From Prosapia bicincta (lineage: Eukaryota > Arthropoda > Insecta > Hemiptera > Cercopidae), in contig JBAIZL010000002.1 of assembly GCA_036971475.1 (NCBI GenBank), forward strand, positions 232,908,143 to 232,972,142: DNA of 64,000 bases. The letters are read 5' to 3'. Below, piece after piece: positions 36,298-45,849 of this stretch. Position 1 is the stretch's first letter. The number at the start of each line of letters is the position of its first letter. The notes under the pieces are model-generated. The model was given only the letters and a program-made list of their open reading frames with translations. It was not told the DNA's origin and searched no databases. The position numbers were made by a program, and so were the translations under genes.

Positions 36298-36460
36298 GCT
36301 TCAGCATAATTGTAAATGTTGAATAAAATATATCTTGATTATGAACTTTTTGAAGTTATTTAATAATTATAACAAATCAAGAAAAAATAATCATCTTTAT
36401 TATAATATATATATATATATTTTAAACCAACATAGGTTATTAAAATGAAAAGTTTCATTC

Positions 36461-36491
36461 CTGATGATGTTGGTACTGTTTACCAACGAAA
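36461..36491 (+). other. Hammerhead-like core (left arm)
   Basis: CTGATGA, an extra T, 7-bp stem GTTGGTA/TACCAAC with loop CTGTT, then GAAA and AGCTTTGG. No helix I partner is evident. Mirror at 51717-51747 (-). Confidence 0.6.
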
Positions 36492-36567
36492 AGCTTTGGA
36501 TATAAAGTAATAAATATTCTTGTATTTGAATAACCTATGTTGTTTTAATATATTAAACAAGAAAACG

Positions 36568-36651
<84 letters not shown>

Positions 36652-37037
36652 ATTTGTAAGTTTTTTGTCGGTAACTACTCAAAGGATTTTCACCAAAGTT
36701 GTTATATAGGGGGTCTTGACTTCAAAAATGGGGTCAATCAAAATGTCATATCAAAAACATATATATATTTAATAAATTAAAAATATTTCAAAAACAAGAT
36801 TAATTTTATTTCATATATTATTAAAAGCTTTTTTCCAATAAAATAGTACCAGAATCTTCAGGAAAATAATTATCTAACAAAACCTTTACAAAAAGTAAAT
36901 CATGATTTAATCACGGCGAAAAGTTTTTAATAATATATGCAATAAAAGTATTCTTGTTTTTGAAATTATTTTAATTTATTAAATATATTACAAGAATACA
37001 TATCACCATATTTTAAAATTTTACATATATATATATA

Positions 37038-37245
37038 TATAAAGAACATAAGTCAAAACACAAATACAAGAATTATAATTGAATTTACAATTCAAAGCAT
37101 TTCGTTGGCTAACAGTACAGACATTATCGGGAATATTCCTAATAATGTTGGTACTGTTAGCCAACGAAAAGCTTTGAATTGTAAATTCAATTTTAATTCT
37201 TGTATTTGTATTTTGACTTATGTTCTTTATTAATACACAAGAATA
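37038..37245. repeat. ~200-bp palindrome carrying two hammerhead-like hairpins (left arm)
   Basis: Arms run from AAAGAACATAAGTCAAAA through CAAATACAAGAATT, AATTTACAATTCAAAGC and TTCGTTGGCTAACAGTAC to a centre near 37138 (GGGAATATTCCTAATAATG). Each half carries TAATGTTGGTACTGTTAGCCAACGAAA. In the right arm the same unit spans 50907-51105 and is more perfectly palindromic. Confidence 0.85.
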
Positions 37246-37469
37246 CATATTGCGATATATATATATATATATATACTTTGAGAATAATTAGTGGAAATTG
37301 AATATGCTAAGTGAAAATTTTTGGAAAATTCATCATCATCAATTTTTCCAAAAATTATAGGTATAGGCCTATATTTTTTCGAAAACTAGTCTAGGGATTT
37401 TTACTAAAATTTTTTTATAGGGGGTTTTAACCTCATGAATCTAATGGACTAAGTAAACATTTGCTGAAA

Positions 37470-38090
37470 AATGCTTCACTACCCTTTTACACAATAATTA
37501 ACTTACTTTCATATTTTCTTTACTATACGCCGAATTCATTTCTCGTCACACTTTTAAATTTCTTCGCATATAATACTAACAATTCCCCCTATCAGTTTAC
37601 CCCTTTTTTTAAACATTGCTTACAACTTTGACCCCAATACGTCTGCTACCTCAAAGCTCCCCAAAACCTTGGTTCCTTTGTCCAGTGATTTTAGCTTTTA
37701 AGAACAAGCATAATACCCCCCTTACTTATTTCAGTTACATCGATGGTTCTCACACACCTTTACGAATTGTTCCCACACGGTAACAGTGAAATTGCGAACT
37801 CTATTCTTGGTTTTCACGAAATACTTGAATCTTAGGATACTTTGGATCCTACTTTTGTCAATACTCTTCCACGACTGGTTTATGACGATAACCGAAATGC
37901 AACAATGTTTAAACCCCCCTTTGCGGTACATTAGTAAGCTATCCTTGGTCACTTCTTTCTCAATATGTCTACTTATTATTATTATTTTTATTATGCATAG
38001 CAACTAAATTTATACTAAATGGTTCATATATTATGTTATAATATAAATTCCATTTTATGTCGATACAAGTCGATTTGATGATAACGACTT
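37470..38090. other. Left arm: no gene recognised
   Basis: The two opposite open frames at 37731-38007 are mirrored in the right arm but share the same bases and carry no domain I recognise. Confidence 0.4.
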
Positions 38091-38227
38091 TTCAGAAAAT
38101 TTTCACTTAGCCCATTGGATTGCCGAGGTTGTAAATCCCTTTATATAAATTGTCGTACAGATCCGTAGTGTAGTTTGAAAAAAAATAAAATAAAATAGTA
38201 CGAAATAGTAATAGGAGCGAATTTAAC

Positions 38228-38275
38228 GGAAGCTCGATCAAACGGAACTCGGAATTTCGAGACTCTACTGTGTGG
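38228..38275. repeat. Isolated pogo/Tigger terminal sequence (left arm)
   Basis: GAACTCGGAATTTCGAGACTCTACTG matches the outer end of the Tigger copies at 42.6 and 47.68 kb without adjoining transposase. Mirror at 48937-48985. Confidence 0.6.
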
Positions 38276-38469
38276 CTGCGTGTATATATATTCAGGAATG
38301 AATATATATGAATCACTCGAAATATATAAATACAGTAATAATAACAAAATTATAAAATAACAAATCCAAATACATTCTAAATTTGAAACTATATTCAATG
38401 TCAATTCTATTTCAACAATTCTATTTCTCATTCAAAATATGTTTTATATCTTGCTTTATTGTATTATTC

Positions 38470-38500
38470 CTGATGATGTTTGTACTGTTTATCAACGATA
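38470..38500 (+). other. Hammerhead-like core, mutated in this arm
   Basis: CTGATGA, T, GTTTGTA-CTGTT-TATCAAC, GATA. The right-arm copy (48706-48736, -) keeps GAAA, so the A-to-T change is specific to the left arm. Confidence 0.55.
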
Positions 38501-38542
38501 GGCTTTGAATATAAGTTAATAAATAATTCTTGTATTTGAATA

Positions 38543-38594
<52 letters not shown>

Positions 38595-38693
38595 GTTAAT
38601 ATATTACTATTGTAAGTAATTTTATCCACCATTAAGTACAATAATTTTACCTTGAGTGATGAGGCACCTTTCGGTCACTTGACCATTGTCGAA

Positions 38694-39355
38694 TCACTGA
38701 TATTTTTCTGGTGTAGATGTTCGGTCCGTGATATTGGTATTTGTTGACGTTACACGCACTTTCTCTTGATCTGTGTGTATGATGTTTTTATATAGTATGT
38801 CTTCTGTATATGTTGTTTGTAGATTCATTAAATTGTTGTGTATGTTTTTATAAATGTTGTATTTTTCTAGTGAGTTTAGTTCTATTGGGTTATTATTTAT
38901 TTCAAGTATGGTTAGGTTATTTTCGTAATTTGTTATTTCATGTTTATGTGATATTAGGTGTGCTGCAACATTTGATACTTTTGAATTTTTGTTTTTGAAT
39001 GCTGTATAATGTTCTTCAAATCTTATTTTAAATGATCTGGTTGTTTTTCCTATGTACACAGCGTTATAGTTGTTGCATGTAATTTTGTAAATTCCTGATA
39101 GATTATGTTTTTCAGAATTTGTTTTGTGGTTTGTGTTATTAAGATATTTTATTATTATGTTGTTTGGTTTGTATGTTGGAGTGTAGTATTCTTTGTTGTA
39201 TATATTTGTTATTTTTTCTATTTTATTATTGGTGTATTTATATTTTAGGTAAATTTTTTTATTTTCATTATTTTTGTGTTCCGGTTGTAGTGTTGTGTTA
39301 AGGTTAGGTTTTTTTGTGAATTTATTGTATATATTTTTATAATGTGTTTGTTGTA
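38694..39355 (-). pseudogene. PLE GIY-YIG domain, inverted partial copy
   Basis: The minus-strand frame reads TKKPNLNTTLQPEHKNN, LSGIYKITCNNYNAVYIGKTTRSFKIRFEEH, and a C-terminus ending STPEKYQ. It is the 3' part of the same element family as the main copy, differing at scattered residues (for instance CNNYNAV against CNNCNAF, which removes a zinc-ligand-like Cys). Homology to the main copy stops at ~39355; the open frame continues beyond that joint only by chance. Confidence 0.88.
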
Positions 39356-39399
39356 TCCTAGAACCAATCCACACATCAAAACAACAACATAACCTAAAA

Positions 39400-41488
39400 A
39401 ATAGCCTAGAACCAATCCACACCTCTAACAACAATAAATTCATAAACTTAACTAAAACACAATTTACTGAAAAAGAAAAAATAATAATAACAAATTCCTT
39501 CAAATATAACCTACCTAATTTCAACAAAAAACAAATAATAAATAACCTAATAGTTGACACAGAATCTAACATCCACAAAATTACCCACCAAAATACTGAA
39601 CACATAAGAAACAATATTAATAATAAAATTAACCTAATAAAAACGGAAAAAACAAAAAAACGGAACAATATATAAATAAAAAAGAAATTATAAAACTCAG
39701 AGAAAAACTAGAAAACAACGACTACTTAATATTAAAATCAGATAAAACAAATACACCAGTAATAATAGAAAATACCAAATACATCGATTCAATGACTAAC
39801 TACATAAAAGAAAATAAATACGAACAAATCCCAGACCCAACTAGCAAATACCTTATTACAATAAAAAACTTAATAGTCACTCACCGAAATACCCTAAACT
39901 ATAACAATAAATTAAAATATCACACAAGACTATACCCATTCAAACCATGTGCACCAATATTATCAGGGATACCTAAAATCCACAAACCCAACACACCATT
40001 TAGACCACTAATAAATTTCACAACAGCACCATCTTACATAATCGCAAAAATACTAGACAAAATCATAAGATCTAAAATACATATCAACAACACATACAAT
40101 ATAAAAAATGGATACGAATTAATTAATAAAATTAAAACGATAAAAACAAACATCAACACAAAAATAATAAGTTATGACATAACTAACATGTACCCTAGTA
40201 TCCCAATAAAAGAAACCATAGAAATAATAAAAAACAAACTAATACACAATAACGAAAAAAGAAACATAATAGATAGTATCATTACGATAACCAAACACAT
40301 ATGTAACCAAAATTACTTCCAATTTAACAATAAATTTTATAAACAAACAACTGGCCTCCCCATGGGTTCACCCATATCATCTGTCATGTCATAAATATAT
40401 TTACAACACTTTGAACAAATAATAATTAAACCTATACTAAACACACACAATATTTCACTATGGACAAGGTATGTAGACGATATACTTGTAAAATACCAAC
40501 CTACCATTCACAACGAACACATCATAATATTAAACAAACTAAATACATACAACGAAAACATACAATTCACCGTTGAAACAGAAACAAATAGAACAATCAA
40601 CTATCTCGACATCACTTTAAATATAAATGATAATAAAATAGAAACTACAGTATACAGGAAACCTACTTCCAACAACACCACAATACACTACAAATCTAAC
40701 CACCCCTGGACACACAAAATTAACACTTACAGTAACATGATAAATAAAGCAATAAAATACACACAGGATAGCAAACAAAAATTAAATGAAGAATTAGATA
40801 ACATTACAAAAATAGCAATAGAAAAGGATACAACAAACACATAAAAAATATATACAATAAATTCACAAAAAAACCTAACCTTAACATAACACTACAACCG
40901 GAACACAAAAATAATGAAAATAAAAAAATCTACCTAAAATATAAATACACCAATAACAAAATAGAAAAAATAACAAATATATACAACAAAGAATACTACA
41001 CTCCAACATACAAACCAAACAACAAAATAATAAAATATCTTAATAACACAAACCACAAAACAAATTCAGAAAAACATAACCTATCAGGAATTTACAAAAT
41101 TACATGCAACAACTGTAACGCTTTTTACATAGGAAAAACAACCAGATCATTTAAAATAAGATTTGAAGAACATTATAGAGCATTCAAAAACAAAAATTCA
41201 AAAGTATCAAATGTTGCAGCACACCTAATATCACATAAACATGAAATAACAAATTACGAAAATAACCTAATCATACTTGAAATAAATAATAACCCAATAG
41301 AACTAAACTCACTAGAAAAATACCACATTTATAAAAACATACACAACAATTTAATGAATCTACAAACAACATATACAGAAGACATACTATATAAAAACAT
41401 CATACACACAGATCAAGAGAAAGTGCGTGTAACGTCAACAAATACCAATATCACGGACCGAACATCTACACCAGAAAAATATCAGTGA
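39400..41488 (+). pseudogene. PLE reverse transcriptase-GIY-YIG protein, nearly complete
   Basis: RT blocks in order: GIPKIHKPNTPFRPLINF, SYDITNMYPSIP (catalytic Asp), QTTGLPMGSPISSVMS, RYVDD (catalytic DD), INYLDITLNI, TVYRKPTSNNTTIHY and HPWTHK, all typical of the Penelope clade. After a linker come SGIYKITCNNCNAFYIGKT and RFEEH (GIY-YIG). Lesions: a stop near 39673, TAA at 40392-40394 directly after SSVMS where Glu is usual, and a frameshift around 40840. It is a young copy with few lesions, but inactive as written. The product would copy the element's RNA at a nicked target. Confidence 0.88.
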
Positions 41489-41689
41489 TTCGACAATGGT
41501 CAAGTGACCGAAAGGTGCCTCATCACTCAAGGTAAAATTATTGTACTTAAATTACTTACAATAGTAATATATTAACTTCATAAAGTCAATGCAACGGAAA
41601 AACCATGGATAACGTAAAATATCAAGAATATATATATATATACTATTTTATATATTTGAAAGCAAATTCAAACTATTTACTGCTAGACT

Positions 41690-42611
41690 CCCACCGTTGC
41701 ATCCCGAGGAATATTAACTATTCTCTATGATATCCGTGCTATATTTCTACCAGCAAATGTTATGACCCTAATCCAGCTGATGGATCAGGGTGTTCTGGAA
41801 CGTATGATAAAGAGTTACAAACGTAACTTGCTACAATCTCTCTTGAAAGGGACTGAAAGGGAAAAAGCATTCAAAAAAAAAAAAAAAATACAGCTGAGGA
41901 AGTTAGATATTGAATATCCGAATCATTGAACGAAATAAAATAAATATTAAGCAAGTCGTGGAATAAAATCTTGAGTCATAATAAAAGTGCTGTCTGCGTT
42001 ATTGTACACAAGAAGGAACAGACTTGATATTTCTTATCAAGAAACTTACACGTTGTGAAAATTTCAATGATAAGGAAGTACATCGATAGACTAGTAAGAA
42101 ACAACGTAAGTACGTAACGATAACACATGTTACGGTTATTGAAATGGCACAAACAACTACTGAACGCAGTGATGACTAGAATAAAGATGAAGGTTCGACT
42201 GAGACAATACAAGAAGGGAAAATTAGTCACAGTGAAGGAACGTCCGCTTTGGAAACTTTACTGTATTACATTGAACAACAGGAACGATGCCAACAGACGT
42301 GCTTTTGCCAAGACGTTTACTAAACACTTAGCGATGTGCTAAGCAGACGCAGAAGACACTACATACCTTTTCCAAAACATGTAGCAACCGTGATTAATAA
42401 TGTATTATAGAGCAACATTAAGTTTATGTAAGTAGGCCTACTGTAATCATAAAAGTTCTATAAAGGTATTTTGTGCCCTCTTATTTTATTAGGTTTCTTA
42501 GAACCCCCATTGTTTCTAATCTAGAGGAACGTATTCCCGTATAATCCGAGTTTTCGTTATTTCGATGGGTCCCGGTCCCATCTACCTCGAATTATCGAGA
42601 CTCTACTGTAC

Positions 42612-42612
<1 letters not shown>
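41690..42612 (+). pseudogene. pogo/Tigger-like transposon 3' remnant (left arm)
   Basis: Plus-strand frames include ILYDIRAIFLPANVMTLIQL, then MDQGVLERMIKSYKRNLLQSLL, the end of the DDE domain (FLPPNVTxLIQPMDQGVL), then the acidic C-terminal region and a tail resembling ALETLLYYIEQQ. Terminal sequence at 42535-42612 reads ACTCGGATTATACGGG complement through TTATCGAGACTCTACTG. Frameshifts separate the pieces. The Tigger copy at 4.78-5.83 kb belongs to the same family. Mirror at 47684-48600 (-). Confidence 0.78.
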
Positions 42613-42614
<2 letters not shown>

Positions 42615-42683
<69 letters not shown>

Positions 42684-42763
42684 CAAACACACACACGCAC
42701 GCACACTCACACACGTATATATATATTCGTATATATATATATATATATAAGAATGATCTATGC

Positions 42764-42809
<46 letters not shown>

Positions 42810-42835
42810 GCATAGATCATTCTTATTTACTATAA
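42615..42835. repeat. Compound (TA)n-(GA)n-(CA)n microsatellite with an 18-bp perfect inverted repeat
   Basis: AAGAATGATCTATGCATG at 42749-42766 pairs perfectly with CATGCATAGATCATTCTT at 42807-42824 around a (TA)n core. In the right arm only one side of this hairpin is present (near 47480) and the tract there ends in (TG)n and (TC)n. Confidence 0.9.
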
Positions 42836-44820
42836 TATATTCTTATATAAGTATATAAATAGTAAATCTATTATTTTATGTGTGCGCACGCGCGTCTATG
42901 TGTATGTATACAGATCTGTGTGCTTGCATGAGTGCACGCGAGAGCGCGCGCGTTTGTGCGTCTGTGTGTGTGTGAAATTAATTCACAAGGCTAGGTATAA
43001 ATAGCATTACCGCAATTGAATCCCTAGCTATTGAAATTCAGATAGCGTAATTAAGACTTCTAACCACGTAGACTATAAAACATTATACAAGTGAATTTGA
43101 TGTCACTAAATCTGTTACCCTCATACTTAATACATAAATAGCTTGCAAGAGTTATACAAGTAAATTGTCTGCAAACTAAATATGTTGTTTCTTCCGATTA
43201 CTTTTGCGACTAAGATTTACTGGTGTCGGATTTAAACTTTTATTTTCGATAACTACCTAGCTTTATAGTTACTACTTAACTATGGAAGTATGGAATTTAG
43301 AATTTTGTATTTTCGTTACACCGTTCCATTTCTGCATTGTGTATGTTATTGATCTCTGATCATCATGCGATATCCGACTTAACACTAGAGAAAAAAATAA
43401 ATGGCAACCATGTTAATGTGAGTTTAAAGAATTTATTTTAATCCTGTAATGTACACTTTGTAATCACATTCACATAACGCTATTTGTCATTCACATAACT
43501 TATCTATCTTAATATATTTCAAATTTTATTTCGAAAATATAACAAAAATATAACGTGCCGGTCAAATGTGAAATAAATATAACTTAATCAAATATAACTG
43601 CGATTCAGATATCTTTTGTGTATCAGAGGTGAATAATGTAAAGTGATGAAGCTCCTCTCAAGTCATTGTTTCTTATTTCGCCACGATCACAAATAACCTC
43701 ACTTGCAGAAACTGGCCTTTAAATACATTACCAGAGCAACCTCTGAGACTGTGTCCTGATGAGAGGTTCCCTATCTGCTTAGTTACAATTTCGTAATGAT
43801 TGCGATCAAGCTGCATCTTTCCGAAATATTTTCCAAGTTTCGGGACGAGATATTTACCACTTGCAACACCTGCAAGTTGAATATTTTTAATTTGTCTAAC
43901 ATTTTATTCTTCAACTATTTTGTTTCTTTACCCTTTAAAATTGTGCATAATCGTTAATTAGTGGGTTTCTTCGTTTTGATATAAACGTACCCTAAAAATC
44001 TCCCCTTTTTAACTGTAATAGTTTCGGCTATGCTTTGATCATTCAGCTAATCGGGACGTTATATTTTATATACAGAAATATTCTCTCAAACTATTTTGGT
44101 TTTAAAATATTTGTTTTTGTATAAAGCCGTGTACACTTAAAGACCACAGCGTACTAAAATCTATCCTTGATGACGTGCTTACAAGGCAAAATAGGAAAAG
44201 TACGTGGTAACCTAATGCTATTAACCTTATTCATACGTTCCGCGCTGAGTGTTTACTTTGTCTTCCACATTTCAAAATTTAATTAAATTTTTCCCATGAG
44301 TGTTTGGAATGTAGTTTTATTGTACACTAAAGACTATTAAACATCGCTGTGCGTCTCCTATGGCCTTGAACGAAATACTTGCGTGATACAGCTCAGTAAG
44401 TATGCAAATACAGATTTCATTACTTCTGATTTTTCATTTATTAATTTAGTTTTAGTACGGATACTACTATTTGTTAAAACAAAAATTTTCTTGTAAATGG
44501 CTTCTCAAGTTGTAAAATATTGAGTCCGGTCCTCTAAATAGTAAAACGTATTTTAAACGCATAGACATTTATCTATAAATTTACTTGATAGTGGCAATAT
44601 GCCAACTGAAAGGAAAATCCGGATCAGGTTAATCCAACGAATTTACTGATAACTGATTTTACTTACTACCTAGCATTCCAGTATGAGCATAGAGCTTCTA
44701 CCTATTGATGCCGAGTTGATGAGTTCCTTTGGAACATAGAAGAATATATGCATATTCAATTACTCCAGGTATTCCCTTCAGGCTTCCTCAAGGTATTCCA
44801 CAGAGGACTGTTCCTTTGTA
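42836..44820. other. Left arm: no gene recognised
   Basis: Begins with a GT/GC-rich patch (GTGTGCGCACGCGCG) and then ordinary AT-rich DNA. No coding frame or RNA gene seen. Mirrored at 45850-47470. Confidence 0.45.
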
Positions 44821-44822
44821 TT

Positions 44823-45058
44823 GCCGAAATAAGACAATTGTCAAATGACCTAAAGGGGAAGGACCTAACTCACCAATGTGTACAGGAGCTTTATGTAGTA
44901 TCAGGAAACTAGCATGCCAACGTAAAAGCTAAAGTGCCATACCATATATACCAAACATTTAAAGCCAAGTATCCGCTCTGTAAAGGCTTGGAAAATGAAC
45001 ACTTCCAAAAATATTGGAATATAAGCTGAAGCTTATATTGGCGTGAGCTCCGCCCACT
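44823..45058. repeat. PLE-like terminal sequence near the palindrome centre (left)
   Basis: GACAATTGTCAAATGACCTAAAGGGG resembles GACAATGGTCAAGTGACCGAAAGG at 41493-41518 in the PLE 3' end, suggesting a related PLE terminus. At 45018-45039 there is a perfect AATATAAGCT-GA-AGCTTATATT palindrome, in a ~45-bp stretch that the right arm replaces with ~95 bp of different sequence (45596-45690). Confidence 0.6.
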
Positions 45059-45128
45059 CCACTTCCCACAACGGCCGGTCATCTTAGCTACATAAGCCAC
45101 GTCAAACTAAACTATGATAAAATAATGT

Positions 45129-45525
45129 TGGAAGCTAGATTCCAATGTTAGAAAAGTCAGGAATATATGGGATAAAATGTAATACATGTGACGATATGTT
45201 TATAGTCCAAACCAGAAGGAAAATTGTAACGAGATGAAAAGAATATTTTGCTCATATTAAATATGATAGGCCTGAAAAATCAAGTGTAGCAGAACATGTA
45301 CTTCGTAATAACCATGTATTACATAAAAATGTTAAATTAAATAAATGTATCAGCTCTAAAAAATTACTCAATAGCTACGAAAGTATTTTTATACATAAAT
45401 CGAGTATTACATTAATGAATACAGATAAAGGGCCTATCCCTAACTCCCCTCTGTATTCATTATTGTAAATATTATATAATTATACATATAATTGTATGAT
45501 GTTTGATTTTTTACTAAGCGTATTT
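45129..45525 (+). other. Central spacer of the giant palindrome
   Basis: The only unique segment between the two arms, ~0.4 kb. It is almost entirely a PLE nuclease fragment (next entry) flanked on both sides by the innermost ~70 bp of the arms (CCACTTCCCACAACGGCCGG through AAATAATGT). Confidence 0.85.
45154..45468 (+). pseudogene. PLE GIY-YIG C-terminus in the palindrome spacer
   Basis: Plus-strand frame KSGIYGIKCNTCDDMFIVQTR, AEHVLRNNH, KLLNSYESIFIHKS, MNTDKGPIPNSPLYSLL, ending TAA at 45466-45468. The GIY strand and C-x2-C are present; the YIG triad is FIV, and a TGA interrupts after VTR. The ending PNSPLYSLL is typical of arthropod PLEs. A copy this close to the symmetry axis, with inverted flanks, looks like the inverted-end arrangement of a single PLE. 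Confidence 0.82.
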
Positions 45526-45849
45526 ACATTATTTTCTCATAGTTTAGTTTGACGTGGCTTATGTAGCTAAGATGACCGGCCGTTGTGGGAAGTGGATAAC
45601 GTTTTAAGTACCTCTATTTACGTACCTCTCCACAGTTCAGGTGAAATTAAAAAATAGGACAAGCCATGCCTTTCCTCCAAGATTAAATTAAATATTTTTG
45701 GAAGTGTTCATTTTCCAAGCCTTTACAGAGCGGATACTTGGCTTTAAATGTTTGGTATATATGGTATGGCACTTTAGCTTTTACGTTGGCATGCTAGTTT
45801 CCTGATACTACATAAAGCTCCTGTACACATTGGTGAGTTAGGTCCTTCC

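Larger units (their letters stand above)
35600..38180. repeat. Interspersed degenerate repeat family with (TA)n tracts (left arm)
   Basis: At 35600-35800, 36050-36170, 36655-36745, 37305-37470 and 38090-38180 the same ~90-bp unit recurs: GGATTTTCACCAAAATTGG, TATAGGGGGTTTTAACCTC, AATCCAATGGGCTAAGTGAA, ATTTTCTGAAAAAT. The units alternate with (TA)n tracts (36175-36251, 36571-36615, 37025-37040, 37254-37274) and with hammerhead-like hairpins. Right-arm copies lie at 49060-49130, 50380-50780, 51430-51520, 51850-52000 and 52240-52420. Confidence 0.8.
38591..41586 (+). mobile_element. Penelope-like retroelement with an inverted partial copy, left arm only
   Basis: Both outer ends carry the same ~100-bp sequence in opposite orientation: GAAGTTAATATATTACTATTG at 38591 and CAATAGTAATATATTAACTTC near 41562-41582, followed inward by TACCTTGAGTGATGAGGCACC and complement. 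The main copy (about 39356-41586, +) has RT and GIY-YIG; an inverted 3' part (38591-39355, -) sits at its 5' side. Penelope elements are known for such inverted, 5'-truncated companion copies. The right arm has no counterpart; the flanking (TA)n there is uninterrupted near 48640. It inserted into or beside TA-rich sequence. Confidence 0.92.
23614..45128 (+). repeat. Giant palindrome, left arm (21.5 kb)
   Basis: Reads as the reverse complement of 45526-63846, from TAATCGACGCGTGCGCATTT at the outer edge to AAACTATGA(T)AAAATAATGT at the inner edge. Open frames, microsatellites and foldbacks recur in mirror order (for example 25349-25534 with 61948-62133, 29734-29952 with 57530-57748, 33038-33298 with 54712-54957, 42127-42342 with 47944-48159). 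Near the outer end I count a few substitutions per 100 bp; some inner blocks are identical. The left arm is longer mainly because of a PLE insertion at 38.59-41.59 kb. Confidence 0.97.

Noticed and set aside
38694..39668. 324-codon minus-strand frame as a single PLE protein
   Set aside because: Homology to the PLE ends at ~39355; the N-terminal part is antisense of the main copy's 5' region.
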